NCBI GenBank assembly: GCA_930367205.1
Contig: OV884009.1
Coordinates: forward strand, 105,731,189 to 105,795,188
DNA from: Acanthosoma haemorrhoidale
Taxonomy: Eukaryota; Arthropoda; Insecta; Hemiptera; Acanthosomatidae
DNA: 64,000 nucleotides
Direction: 5' to 3'
In this document: one piece after another, positions 11,401-26,400 of the stretch
Position numbering within the stretch: the first letter of the stretch is position 1
Layout: every line of letters begins with the position of its first letter
Program-made: the position numbers and the translations under genes
Notes under the pieces: model-generated
Seen by the model: the letters and a program-made list of their open reading frames with translations, nothing else
Databases searched by the model: none
Told to the model about the DNA's origin: nothing

Positions 11401-14400
11401 CAGTGACCAAAACCAACTACCGAATCTAATCATAAGGGGCTATCTACCACGGCAGATTCGGTAAGAAAGCATATCCTTGTCGCAGGCCCTGTAGGTGGGT
11501 TGATGACGCTACCACACCGGCGGGGAAACTAAAAGTCGCCACGGTCAGAGCGGTACCCATGGCAGGGCTAACCTTTCGCCGCCTATTCGTGACAGACGTC
11601 CACACTCGGCAGTATTATCTGGTAGATACGGAAGCAGCTATCTCCGTACTTCCCCGCCCAAAATAAAAAAGGCTATATCCTCCGACTACCAGCTCTACGC
11701 CGCAAACGGCAGCTTCATTCCAACGTATGGAGAATTCAACAGGAACCTCAACCTAGGCCTGCAGCGGATCTTTAACTGGAACTTCATAATGGCAGAAGTT
11801 CAGCAGCCAATCCTAGGTGCCGACTTCCTGGCTCATTTTCACTTACTGGTAGATCTTCAGCACCGCCAGCTGATCGATGGCATCACCGGTCGTCGTACCA
11901 CGGGAAGAACACACGTCGCTACGCTCTCCGGGATATCAAACATACCTCCTAGTGACCTCCCGACAAGTCCATTATTAGTTTGTTATCTCGGGTTATTTTT
12001 ATTATTATTGTGTGTTGTCTTCACTTATTGCCTCAGACAATTTCTTCTCTTGCCTCTTCTTAGATTTTGGCTATTAGAAATTGCATTTTAGAATAGTTAG
12101 TTTGAAAGATTACGAGTGACATTGATTTTAAGTTGGAAAAATATAATTTTGATAGCAGGTTGGGAGAGAAAGAGAGTGAGAGAGGTGAAGAAGACGAACG
12201 TGGGGGGGGGGGAGTGGGTTAGCGAATGAGTGAGAGAGAAGACACAGAGGAGAGGCAGGCCAACGGATAGTTGTGTGGAGAGAGAGGGGGGACCGGAACA
12301 GCGAACGGATAGCCCGGATGTAATTTTTCATCGAAGCAACTTGAATCCCGATATCGAGATCCTGGAATCCCGATATCGAGATCCTGGAATCGAACCCGCA
12401 AGGGGATTTATTCGTGAGTACAGCGACATAACTTCAGTTATCACAGTGGACACGACCGTTCCCAGGCTACCAGCAAATCGGTCGAAGACGGGTGCACCAA
12501 GGCTTAGATTAATTTGTTTTTTTTTTTGTATGTGTACACATGAAATTCGAAATAGAATGAAGATTTATTTATTTTAGATTAGAATGATTTTTTTTATTAT
12601 ATTATTAAATTTATATTTTATAGGTTAAATTTTTCTACAGATCCTTAAAAGCACTAATGAATTTGTTTCCTTGACTGACGCAACGAAATAGACTCTCTAT
12701 TTAGACTTCTCTCTAGAACTCTAGAAATTTTCTTTTCTGTTTATATAACTAACTTCTTTACTGGGCTTCCAGTACAGTACTTTGAAGCGTGGAATTTCCC
12801 GTAAGACAGCCACTGGCCAAATGTTCATATAACAACGGTCTGAATGAATCTAGCTTTACCTTGGGATTAGTGTCTAGGTCAAGGATTAACAGTGTAACGT
12901 GTAAATACATTCTGAACGACTGTCCTATCAACAAGTTGTTAATTTTTTTTTCCACATATTTTAATAGTAGTTCCTGGGGTTTATTTTCAAAGGTTGGCAT
13001 GGAGGATCACTAACTGGACTGGACTGGAGGACACTAAATATATTTTTTTTCATTGTTTTATCCTAAATAAATGACGTGGCACTCGGTAGTAAATAGAGAG
13101 TTCGCCCTGGGTTTTTTTTAATTTATTGATATTATTTTGAAATTTTCTTTCCTGTTTATATAACTAACTTCTTCACTGGGCTTCCAGTACAGTACTTTGA
13201 AGCGTGGAATTTCCCGTAAGACAGCCACTGGCCAAATGTTCATATAACAACGGTCTGAATGCAGCTAAAGGCATGGGAGGACTTCCGCTTCCTCAAATCA
13301 GCCGGCTAGAGGGTTAACTGCTACCGTCACCAACCCCCCACCCCCACCCCTCAATACTTATATCACCCTCAAACATACATTTTGGGCTGATTTTAACTTT
13401 TCAACGTTTTAATTTGAGCTAAAATGAGACTTGGAAATAAAATAATATAAGTATGACAAAAATAAATTTATTTATTAGGTTGAGCCTTAATGTTCATATT
13501 AATATTAAAGGTGGGTCCCTACCGTCTAATAGAAAAATAAGCTATACAATGGATCATTAAATTTATATAAATAAATAAAAAAAGTTATTAAATTATGTAC
13601 AAATTTATTAATAGTTACAATGTTGTTTTCTCTTTATGTTGTCTTCCATACCGTAGCTACCTTGACTGATTCTTTGTTGAAATAACTGATTGTTTATTTT
13701 ACTGAACTGAACTGAAAGTTATAACACTGAGCTGACAACTGGCCTATGCTCCTACTATCCACTAATGCTTTATATCTCCTAACACTCACTGGTCTACCTA
13801 CATGTCCATAACTCAACTTATTTCCAACCCGATAGAATGTTCTGCACAGGGAATTCGTTGAACAGACTAGCTAAAAATCTTGATCCCAAAGCATCCTCTT
13901 TCCATGTCCTCCTCACCTTTCCAATATTATATAACATATGTATTTATTTACTTTATGTATTTATTTATGAACTATTCTTTATGAACCCAAATATCACCAA
14001 AATATATTTATACGAGCCTAAGACGTACAAATATTTCTGTATATAAATAATATAATTAAATATATTGAAAGGTTGATTTTATATCACAAATGATGATGAT
14101 GGAGAAGTATTTTGCCTGGCTTGATTAGAAATCGTTTGTGTTCAATGTAAAACATCAGGCCAATTTGAAATGCCGCCCCGCCCCATCGTGAAATGATTTC
14201 GGTGCCTGATTGATAAGGACGACTTGATTGGCCCTTAAATATGCCAAGGGCGAGGCTCAAGTGAAAATAAGTGCACAGCTCTCGCGCAAATCGTGGTCGA
14301 CTATTTTTTTTATCCCTCTCCATCAATACATACCCAAGGGACCACGCAGCTGTGGAGTAGCAGATGAATGTAGCTGAGGGCAGAGGCCCAGGAGGAAAGC

Positions 14401-17400
14401 ACAGAAGACCGGTGCGATGGAGGGATGAACATTGTTAATAATAAACACACACTGGAAGCAACTAGAGACATTAGAGATAATTGTTTTGTTTTTTTTTAGT
14501 TAAACTAAGAACTAAACAGACACTTTGGACAACTGTACAGACTACTTCAAAGGACATCCCATCTCTCAATGGAAAATAAATTAGTAATATACGAAGTTAT
14601 ACTGAAGCCAATCTGGACATACGGAATAGAGCTGTGGAGGACAGCAAAAAAGTCAAACATCAAGCGTATCTAATCCTTTCAATCAAAAGTCCTGAGAACA
14701 ATAGTAAATGCCCCTTACTACGTCAGCAACAAAACCCTTCATAACGACCTTACATTCTTGAACTCATCCCTTCCAAGTTCATGAAATTCCATCCAAACTA
14801 CCCTAATCCCGTACCACCGTCATTGCACTGCACCACTCATCCCTATAACCTCCTTGGAGACTAAAACGGCAGTGGCCTCGTGACCTGCTATAAATGCGTG
14901 ACAGTGGGAGTCCTGGCAATGGCCAGTTTCTCCAATCATGTCCTGAGCATATGAGGCTCTCGCGCTCTTCATCAGCCTCTAATATCCGGTGACGCGGCTG
15001 AGGGGGAGCGTGGGGACTTCCCGAGACTCCATTTCCTCTTTCGTATGCGTGGGAAGTGACAACCATGTGAATTTGGGAGCTCTCTGGGCTGTTTGTAAAT
15101 ACTGTATAAATGAGCGAGTGAATGCAGATTGTAAATATGGTATGAATGAGAACATTTATCACAATTACTTATTGCCTAATAAGGCAGAGTGTAATTTTAG
15201 CACAATAAAGAAGTTTCAATAGTTAAACTAAATAAGTTAAATCAGGGGAAACCAAATTTCTTGAATACTGACTCACTAATTTAAATTATGATTTCTTTTG
15301 GCCATTCTCTCCATAAAAATATCTCCAGTTCCGTTTATTTTATTTTCAATAGACTTTCTTAATCATTAAATTAAATCTTAACGTTCCTAACTTCCGATGT
15401 CACTTACCATCCTCATCATATTTTTTTATTCAGTCCACTTCACCAATTCCACATTACCAGCGACCTCAATTTACAGTTGTCGTGTCATATCCCTTCACCT
15501 TGGAAGGCATTACAACAAACAGTCTGATTTAAATCTGAAATAATTGTTGGGCCCAAGATAAAATTATTACAAGTCCTTGTGAAGCCAAAAAGGGGGATAG
15601 GTATATGTACATGGTTTGAAGGAGTGGAGGTATGTTTGTTGCAGGAGCGGGGCTGGTGTTCCAAGTGTACCCTGAGGCCGTAGCAACTCTCCCAGGCAGC
15701 CACTTCTGGTCTCTCCTTTTCTTCTTTATGCTTATCATGCTTGGCCTCGACAGTGGGGTACCTAACATTCATATTTATTGCTTTTAACATTAATTCTTAT
15801 TGCAATACATACATTAAATATTGCTATTTTTGCCTTAACTGTAATATATTCTCTGAAGTTACTTTTAAGATTGCTGTTACTATTTATATTTGAATTATGA
15901 GTAGAAATACGAACCATAAACACATAAACTTCTCCCAACACTGGTAGACTATTTATAAGTGCATTTTTACAGATGCGCTACTGAAAAGCAACAGAAAGTT
16001 TGGTATGGTATATTAATATGTTATTGGCAGATGGGAGGTCTGGAGTGTATCATAACTGGCCTGATGGATGAATACGGTGGAAGGTTTGTTGGGCGCAAGT
16101 ATGTCAGGGAGATCTTCACTTTTGTCATCGTTGGCAGCTCCTTCTGCATGGCCCTCATTAACGTGACCCCTGTACGTATCATCTCCTTTTCCCCTCTCAT
16201 ATGTTTTATATTAATATCAAATTGTGCATGTTAACAAATTTAAATATGTATTCCCTGTTTGGGAGATATGACGCAACCTACAGGTTTCAGCTTTAATTAT
16301 TTAACTAGGATAAAATTCCATAAACTATTTCTTTTTAATTAATATGAATAGATTATCATTAAAGACCCTGAAAAAGTTAGTAAATACCAAAGTAAATGCA
16401 TATAGCTGATTTAACACTGCCAGGAATACCTTATAAACTAAGTTAATTAACTGGAAAATTGTATCACGGATATTTTAGAGACAGAGAAAACTGATGTAAC
16501 CTATGGTGCATCAAGGTCAATGAAGGTAAATAAATGTATTCACATCACTATTACTCTTGGGCAAGGATCCTGTTCATCTGTAACAGTAGTTATAAAACTC
16601 AGGCTGAGCTACAGTTTTGGGAGCCAGAAGATGCGATGGACACGAGGGGAAGAGGCTGAAGGTGTTTTAGGATAGGGTAAGCCCACAACAAGCTGATTCA
16701 GCCTGCAACACCTCGTTCTCCTGTTTTCCCCTCTTATTGAACTCATATTAAATAGAATTTTATTTATTTATTTAACAAAAGTATTAAAAAATATACAGTG
16801 TTAAACACTAAACTTATGTGTAATATATCTACTTCACACACGTTTCCCTCTAAGGTCGTTTGCCGCCCTTATATGCCCGCTAATTTTTCAAATTCAAATC
16901 TCACAATTCAAATATCACAACAATATACATTATAAAATATCTATGTGCCATTGAACCATATACAGTTTAATACTATTTTTGATGCTGCCACCAACCCGGT
17001 TGCTTGATATTCAACACAGCAAGTATTATAGGTGTGAAAAGAACTAACTGGTCACTCAATAAATAATGAGAAGACTCTCTTTGGCCTTGACACAACCGAC
17101 CTCGGTTAACAGCAGACTGCCTTAACCACAAGGCAAGTACAAATATATATATAACAATCACAACTGTGTATGGAAAAGAACTCGGCCACAACTCTGAGAC
17201 CTACCTGTACCCAGGGCAAACAGAAGACTGGCGCTTCCCACAAGAATAGGGAAAAGCATCTAAACTAAAATACAATTAATAGGTAAAATACATATCTACT
17301 TATCTATATGTAGGATAACAGAAACAAAAACCTACCACTAATTATAAACTTGCTATAAAGATCCTTTTACTCTTTATAAATAGCATGTAAAATTTTAGTC

Positions 17401-20400
17401 TAGATAAAATATTGCTAAAATATATATAATACTTATGTGTCGTTTTTCTGTTATATCACTTTGTAATAACTATGTACCACAGTTGAAAACATAATAAAGA
17501 TTCTGTGTGGATAGACAAAGTTTATGATTCATTAACATTTATTTAAATAATTATTGTTATCCTTGCTATAAGGAACTTCTTTGTAATTCATAAATAAATA
17601 ATATGTTTCCAGACTGTGTTAGGGTAAAATTTTTCAATAAATCTCTTTCCAAATAAAACTTAAAAAAAATAATTTGTATCATTTAATATCTATCTAGAGC
17701 TGTAGATTGAAATACTCTAAAATAATCTGATTACACGTCAGAAAAGATTTCTTTAAATATATTTTGTAACCTAGCTAACATTAGTTGTAAGCATACATTA
17801 GCTGTGAGGCAAATAAGCTTTTTGTACATAGCTACCACTATTTCTATTTACATACGTCTCTAACCGGTGTTTTTGTTGTCTACAGGGAGGAATTTACTTC
17901 TTTCATCTGTTGGATTCCTATGCGGGAATGTCTCTCCTTTGCTCAGCGCTCTTCGAAGCTATTGCAGTCGCTTGGTTTTATGGTGAAAAATATAACTTAT
18001 TTCTCCCCTTTATGTCTAACTTATATTACAATATTTAATGTTAGGCAATCACCTAGTCATAAGCAAAGAAAAGATATAAAATCAAAATATTTCTAATGCT
18101 ATAATATAGCTAAACCGTATTTCATTATCAGTTCTAGATTAGAAAACATAATAAAAATATATGTTTTTCTTTAGAACATTACAATTATTTCTTTCCCAAA
18201 TGTTCAAACATGTTATTTGAGCTATAAAAATATTTCTATTCAAAAGCCAAACAACTTCTTTAGAATCGTAAAAATCTCTCATTTATTATTAATAATATTG
18301 AAATGTTTTGTGATATATTAATTATTCATCAAAGAGGAAAAATAGTGAAACTGGCAGAAGTTAAAGCTACGACCATCAGATTAACATTCAGATGCCCCTG
18401 GCTATTGTCATTATGTTATGTTATGTTGTTATTTATTTTTTAAGTGATTATAGCCTTACTAACTATATTATTTTTTCTTCAAAATCTCATTTACATTTAA
18501 TAGCTGCACCAGGGTAATCAAGCCTAACCAATAAACCTAAAAGGGGTATGGGAATGAAATCCCATATGGGAGATCGAGGGAAGTAACTGAATCCAACAGG
18601 TCAACTTAATTCATAGGATTTTGGTCCCATATGCTGAATCACAAACCATTAGGTACACTTATAGTTGAATATCAATATTCAAAATATATGTATACCCTTT
18701 TTGCACTGAAATTGAAATGGGGTACTGGTCCATAAATATAAGATATTATATTAAGATTATGATACAAACACTCTATTACAAAGGAATATGTATTAGTAGG
18801 TGTAAGAAATACTTATACTTACAATTACCAGACAGGTTTTAGGCATATAAACGGTTTAACCTTGCATTTTATTACCCTAATACAGAAAACTATTTACAAT
18901 CATACCTCTAACATAAATAAACATAAACTGAATGTACTAATATGCAGTAATGTAACTAATATACCTTAAAACTAAATATTAGCATATTATTTATACAAAA
19001 CACTACATATCCACTAAATACACAAACCAATAAATTATAGTGGATCCCATCTCCTTTTAACTAAAACTACACCTAAATACTACATGTACTTCACTAACTC
19101 TATAATTAATATTAACAAAGCTTATTTATCTACAACAAACAATACTTCACAACACATCTATTTTTAATGGCTTTCCAAAACTCTCTCTCCCATGAGGCCG
19201 GTTATAGTCAAAGCCCACTTGTTTTTCTCATCTGCTGCTGGATTGAGCATTAAATAAATTTTTGTACTGTCTCGCAAGCAGTGGATACAAAATTAGGATA
19301 TTTAAATTAAACATTTAATTCCAGGTAAGAATCATAGAAAAATAAAAATTAATTATCACTTAATTCTGTTTAACAAGTTAAACTTAAAACATTCTCTGAG
19401 TGATTTTCAACTATTAAATCATTTTCCTCAGGTCTGGAGAAGTTCTGCCAGGATGTTACAGACATGTTGGGAAAAAAACCTGCATTGTTCTGGCGATTGT
19501 GCTGGAAGTTTGTCAGCCCAATATTTATAGTCGTAAGAATTTACTGTTATCTAACACCACATTAATATCAGTATTAAATTTTAACTTATAAACATCAGAA
19601 AAGATAATATTATACATTAAAATGTGTCAAACAAACTATTTACCACCATAGTCAATCATTATGCAGTACTTAATTATGTTATTCAAATTTTCTTGAAAGA
19701 AGTATAAAAGAGAATATGAATATGCTACCCACTCCTCTGTAGTAAAGATCATAGTTAAATCAAATTTAATTATTAGAATGAGGTTGATTAATGGTCGAAC
19801 GTATGCCCCCAACTGGAAGGTTCATTAAAAAAAGTTTAATTCAAAGAAATTAATTCCTCATGTTCACGTAGTATTTAGAAATGTGTTTTGATCATGGAGA
19901 ATACAGCGTTTATAGAATACCAGATATTAATTTCTTAGGGCTTTGTGATCTTAGATACCGTGTCACTTTTTTGACTTATTGAGTCACCCAGAGATGGCAT
20001 AAAAATAGGAAAGTTCCTTTTTCCTCAATGAGTGGTTCATAGTAATGTTCTTGCCTTGTGTCATTTTGAACATTTTAGATCTCATACTTTTTGGCTTTGT
20101 GTTTTTTAAATCCCCTTTCCACATATTTTATTGAGGTGAACTTTTGGATTTGATGGTTTTTGTTACACAGCAAGATAGATTAATAAAATATTAAAATCTC
20201 ATTATAAGTTAGAAATTACAAAGAGTCGCTGCCAGCAAATGTTAATAATTTTAGAAGGTCTGAGTGGTCTATGGTATCAAACCCTTCGGAGAAATCTAGG
20301 AGAAAAGGATAGTTTAATAGCGGCATGAATGTCACTAGTGATATTAGCTAATACATATTGTGTGGAGTAACCGGGACAGAAACCGGATTGGAAAGGATCA

Positions 20401-23400
20401 AGAAGTTTGTACTGTTCACGGGCCTTAAGGATATTAAGGAGGTTGGTAGTGAGGATGGCCACTATGCAGTCAATTGTGTAGCAGGAGTAAATTGTATTCC
20501 AATCCACAGCTTCGAGATCCGGTAGAATGTTTTCGGACATAAAGACATCCATATTGTGGCATGTTATATTTTTAGGAGAAAAAAATGTGGTCTGGATACT
20601 ATAGGTGATTTGGATTAGGCCATGAGAGGACGGAACGCAACATGCAGGTGGAAAGAGGACAGAACAATTGCAGAGGAGTCAATAATGTGGAGATCCAGTG
20701 AAGTATCTGACTTAAAGGTGTGGTACCCACCTGGTGGGAGTGAAAGGAGTAATGAAGAGATGGAACGAAAATAACAGTTCCTATAGCGCTTATCGTGGGA
20801 ATCCGATAGGAGGTCGGTATTTAGGCTACAGGAGATAATAATTTTGAGTAGAAAGCATCGAAATTGTAGTGGGTTGAAAAGGCACACGTGAAGGATGATG
20901 CACTACTCTATATAGGACCGGCAGATGTAGGTAATTTCGACAATAAGGAACTCCATTTGTGAATGGTCGCGTGGGGGGAAAGGTCAAGGATTCAGGTCTT
21001 CAGGCTGTCATGTACATACCCATGCCAGTTGGGGAGGGAGGTAGAAAGGCGAGGAAGAAATATAAGGTTTAGGCCAAATATCAGATACAACGATAATATG
21101 GAAAAAGTTTTTTCAGAAATGTACAAAGAATTCATCGTACTGGGGAGGTAGGGATTGGGAATTTATGCGACAGGCAGTTAATAGACCAGTCATACTTAGG
21201 AGGAGTTTTGGAGGACCTACAAAGTACCAGCAGGAAGACGCTAGGGCAACGACAACAATCTAGAAAATTTGATCGGTAAATATGATGAAAGAAATAAAGA
21301 TAAAAAATTAAGTACACACCTATTGTTGTTTCAACTGTATGAAATAGATTAAAAAAAGTATATAAGAAGTTTTTAGGAAAGAAGAAAGATTAGAAAGAGA
21401 AGATTTATAAAAGTATGTTGGGGGTGGAGGACGGCGTAGTGTAGGGATGTCAGGTAATATAACAAATTGTGGCAAAAGCTTTGTGGCCAACTGAAATAAA
21501 TATGGATATTGTTCAACCAAAAAAGAAAGGTTGAGGGAAAGACACGTGAAGAGATACACTATACTCCCACCAATAACCGACAACCGGTAGCCCACTGTCT
21601 CGCCTGCACTTGACTCTACTGTCAGCGAAACAGACGAACTTCACCTTCCCTGCCAGTCAGTAGAGAGGTGTCCGGTGGTCCGGAGATATCTCCCTGCCGA
21701 TATGAATCCGCGTGTCGTTGTCCCATTCAAGTCCCTGTTCATCTTAGGAAAACGGATAAACTCATCCGAACAGCTTGGCCCACGAATTGCCAGTAGTCAC
21801 GGCTCGTCTCCTTGTGCAGTCTTCGTATTTCGTCGTAGGTCCCCTAATTTAACGCATTTCATGTGTAAAAATGTGAGCAATGCAGGGTCACAACAGAGCG
21901 TCATATCCCAATCCCCTCAGCCCTCACATTTTTATGAAATTTACCAGAACTAAATTGGGTAATATTAATTACCCAATGCTTTCTCCAATATTGGTTGGGT
22001 TTATATGTAGTTTAGCATTCTTTGGTGCCGTTAATATAATCAATAGGCTTAAATTTCTACATTTTTCAACTTTTGTTACGTTTTCTGTAGAAACAGTTGA
22101 CTTAACGACGATTTTTCATATAATAAAAGTTGTAGATAATTTCAAAATGAACAGTTTAAGACCAGTTTTTCTAATTAGAATTTGGATTAAACTAATAAAA
22201 TGACGTGTGTAAATGAATTCCGTAGGTTCAAATGTTTTTTTTAACCCGCTGAAACCTTCTCTTGATATCTTTTATTCACTTTTACGTACTTTAATTTGTG
22301 AATTTTGTTTTTATTTTAGTTCGTAATTGATATAACAAAATTATAGTTGTTAATTGATAAAATGAAAAAGAAAATTGATAAGACCACTGACTGGGATCAA
22401 GTAGTTACTGCCTATTAAAATATTCCAGTTAACAAGTATATATAAATATCAACAACTTGACTGTTTTTCCAGGGTGTGGTTTCTATTGGCTTAGTGAACC
22501 TTATCAACGAGCCCCTCTGCTACGGGGAGTACGCTTACCCTGGTTGGGCAGAAGTGATCGGATGGTCAGTTTCACTTACTGCTATCCTAGCAATCCCAGG
22601 GATGGCTGCCTGGATCCTCTTAAAAACACCAGGGACCTTCAAGGAAGTGAGTACATATTACAATACAAATTATCATGCATGTATCACCACCTAAAAGAAA
22701 AGTAAATACGTAATAGTAGGCCGGACTGGAAGTACAAGTCGGAAACAAAAGTTTTAGAAAGAAAAACCATAAACATCTAAATATTTGCAACTTTTTGTAG
22801 TTTCAACCTTAACGCTAGTTCTTCTTAGTCTAAAATTTCCTTTGCCATTTTTGTGAATAGTTGGCAGCTAAAATTTAAAACACTTAACTAATGTTTATTA
22901 ATAAATAATGGTCAATTAAAATTTAAAATATTTACATTAAAATTGATATATTCATCTCATGATAAAATTATCTAATAAGAAATGATATTCCGGTTTATAT
23001 ACAATTATTTATTTCTAACAAACTTTCCTCATTTCTGCCAACACGTTTAAATCCCCTCCAAACCCAATTTCAGCCCGGATTTTCCACCCAATCTGTTCTT
23101 ACGAAAATCTCCGAAAAACCTCCAATCCGACATTGACTAACAATCCTCCTTATCCTCTTCGACTTTACCAAGACATTTGACACATTTGATCACTCCATTT
23201 TTTTATCAAATCTAATATCGATGTTCTTTTCTTTCAGAGCCTGGTCAGCTGGTTTAAATAATTCATTTCTAATCGCTCCAGGTAGTACTCATCCCTTATC
23301 AACCTCCGTCCCAACCCCTTCATCCGGTGTAGCTCTGAGATCATCAATTTCATCATTACTTTTTTGTGTCTACTTCAACGACCTCCATACTCGTACATAT

Positions 23401-26400
23401 ATACATCACTAGTCATTCCACCTATACGGGCCGACCTAATTTACCTATCCTTCTCTACTAACCAGCTCCAATTCACCTCCCTATCGATTCAGGGAGACTT
23501 GGACCGAATAAGAGTCTGTGTCAATGAAATGCAGAGAAATCGAAGGCAGTTATCATTGGTTCACGTCTCCTCTCTAAAAACCTAAATAATATTCCCACAT
23601 TCACCATCGATGGCCAGGCTATCCAATTCTTCACATCATTCAAAAATTTAATTTTGGTCATTGGCCAAACTCTATCCTAGAAAGACCACATTTCCCAAAT
23701 CACTCGACGATTCATTTCCACCCTTAAATTTCTGAATCGGTCCCAACATCTCCTCCCATTTCATTCCCCCATTTCGAATATTCAATTGTGTGGTACATAG
23801 CCTCTCTGAGGACCTCGAGGCTCAGTTAAAACAGCTGATTAATAGTCCTGTTAGATTTAAACTCGGGATCCCCAACGACCGCCGCTTTCACAAGACTACG
23901 CTGGGTCGGGATGGCTGCACCCTTTCGCCTGTTGCCAATACATCCTTTGATCTCTCCTCTTCAGTACTATCATGATTAAAAAGCCACCTTACTCTCACGA
24001 CCTCTTCGAATTCAAATCCCGATCGAATAGATCCCATCCTTCCGATCTGTATTTCCCTTCTCACAAATCTGTTTCTTTTAACCATTCATTTCATATCCAT
24101 GCCACAAACCTTTGGAACGCTATTATCAATATGTTTCGATCATCAACTCTCCCTATCTTTAAACTAGACTGTACTAGTTCCTTATCTCCCTATAATCTAA
24201 CCATTCATAATTCATCATTATTATTGTGTTTATTTATTTATTTTTCATTCATCCCAGCTACTTTCACGCTCATTTCGCCCTTGTAATAATTCCTATAGTT
24301 TCTTTACATTTTTTCATCTTTACTCAATTATTTTTTTAGGTTCTTTGTAGTCATTTCATATGTACACAGCACCTTTATTAGGTTATTAGTTCATCTGTGT
24401 AATTTTATATACTTTTTTCTGTCAGCTAGACATTCCTATTTTGTTTCTTCTAGTTATTCTTAGGGGACAATGCCCAAGAATAAAGCATTTTTCATTTCAT
24501 TTACATATTTTAGACTAAAATGTACTACTTAATTCAGTATTGTTGTTGAAACAGTACACAAGTTTGCAGTTTGCGAATATTTATATATTAATATTTTTGT
24601 TTTGTTTTTTTGTCAAATGTATTTCAGCTCTTGAGGATGTCAGTTTCTGTCGAAAATACAAGTACCCTAAAACTAAATAAAACCTTGTTAAAAGAAAGAT
24701 CACTCCGGAACTCTTCAACAATAAAAAAAAATATCGAGTTATTGACTATACATGATACTTTTTTAAGCTAAAACAGGAAAAATTGAAAGTTTTATACTGT
24801 TATGAATTTTAGTATGGGACTTGCAACAAATAATGTGTAGATTTTAAATGGTTTTGGTCAACTATAATTTCTGAGTCTGTAGGAACAAGGCAATCATATT
24901 TTGTCTGTCTGTATGTTCTTCTCTTCAGGTCGTAATCAATCCATTGGAAATTGTAAAATACAACACCTTATAATATGCTGAATTTGTTTTTATTAAAACA
25001 CAATAACGGGACGCATGAAAACAAAAATTTAACTTTTTCCTCGTTTCATTAATTTTTACAATTACGTATATTCCTCTCCTGTAGTTCTACTGATGCCTGT
25101 GCTGTAGGTTCATCGATTTCTACCAACCCATTGTCCAGTAACAGTGAGTTAACAAATTTTTATTTCTAATAGGCTTAGTGTTAAGCCGGCTTACGGAAAG
25201 CAGCAAGCTTTTGTTGGCTCGGCTTTGCAAGCTCCGCTCAGCTCTGCACCGGACATCAGTTTTTTCTCAACCCACGGTAATTTCTACCAAAATTGTCACA
25301 CCCAAACAGCAACGACCGTCTTCTACAGCCATGTCCAAAGTCCAATTAACGAATACTGACTCCTCGAAAATGTCACTGAAGAACATTAGCAGAAAAAAAT
25401 GCTTGCCGTTGTTGGCAATATGAGCTCAGGCTCCAGCACAAGGACCTGTAGAAACCAGCCATCGCACAGTGGTGTGATGTGTCTATCTACAATCTAGCGA
25501 AAGTAAAAATATTGTTGGAATATATTTTTTTTTTTGTTGTTGCTTTGTCAGTTTTTCTGTTGGTATGTTCTGTGAAGGTTATGGGTCTGTCTAGAATCAA
25601 GCTCATTTATTTGACTGGTTTTATCCTCAGGATGTGTAAAGAGTTCATGGAAAGAAGGTGAATGAGATTTAGTCTGCGCTTTGTAAAACTAATGCCTTCT
25701 GATCTGCTTGGGTTGGTTTTTAATTTTCAGTGTTGAAAGTACCTATTGATTCTATTTTAATTATTTTGTAACCAGTGCACTATTGTGTTGATGCGGTAGG
25801 ACGATCAGCGTATAGGGCTCTCGTTACTTTCAGGGAAATTGGGAACAAACAGGTTAAAGAAGGTTGTTGATAGGCGTGATCCTTGTGGTTTCCCTGCTGT
25901 AAGAGTGAGTGTACTAGAGATAGATGTATTTAGATATAGTATGGTATGAATCAGGTATGGTGTGGGGGGGGAATGATTCATGGTTAGTTAATAAAGAAGC
26001 CTGGTGTGCCAAACAGTGTCAAAAGCGTTTTTAGGGTCTAACAAAACTATTCCTGTATGTTATTGTTTGTTGAAGGGTTTGTTACTGAAGTCTGTGAGGC
26101 GTGCCAATTGTCTACTGTACAGTCTACTCTGAATCTGCACTGTTCATCAATTATCATATTTTGTGTTTTTTTGTGTACACGTGTTTTTGTTTTCGTTTCA
26201 GCATTATTATTATTAATTTTTCGAGTACGTTCGGCAATATATTCAGAGTTATAGCCCTGTAATTTGAAACCTCTGCTGGATCTTTGTTTGGTCTTTTCTG
26301 TATATTGGTATTTCTGATAGTGGGATCGTAGATCGGAAATGTCTAATATGGAATTGAATATCTTTGTTTAGAATAAGATGGTTTCCTGCTAATATTTATG

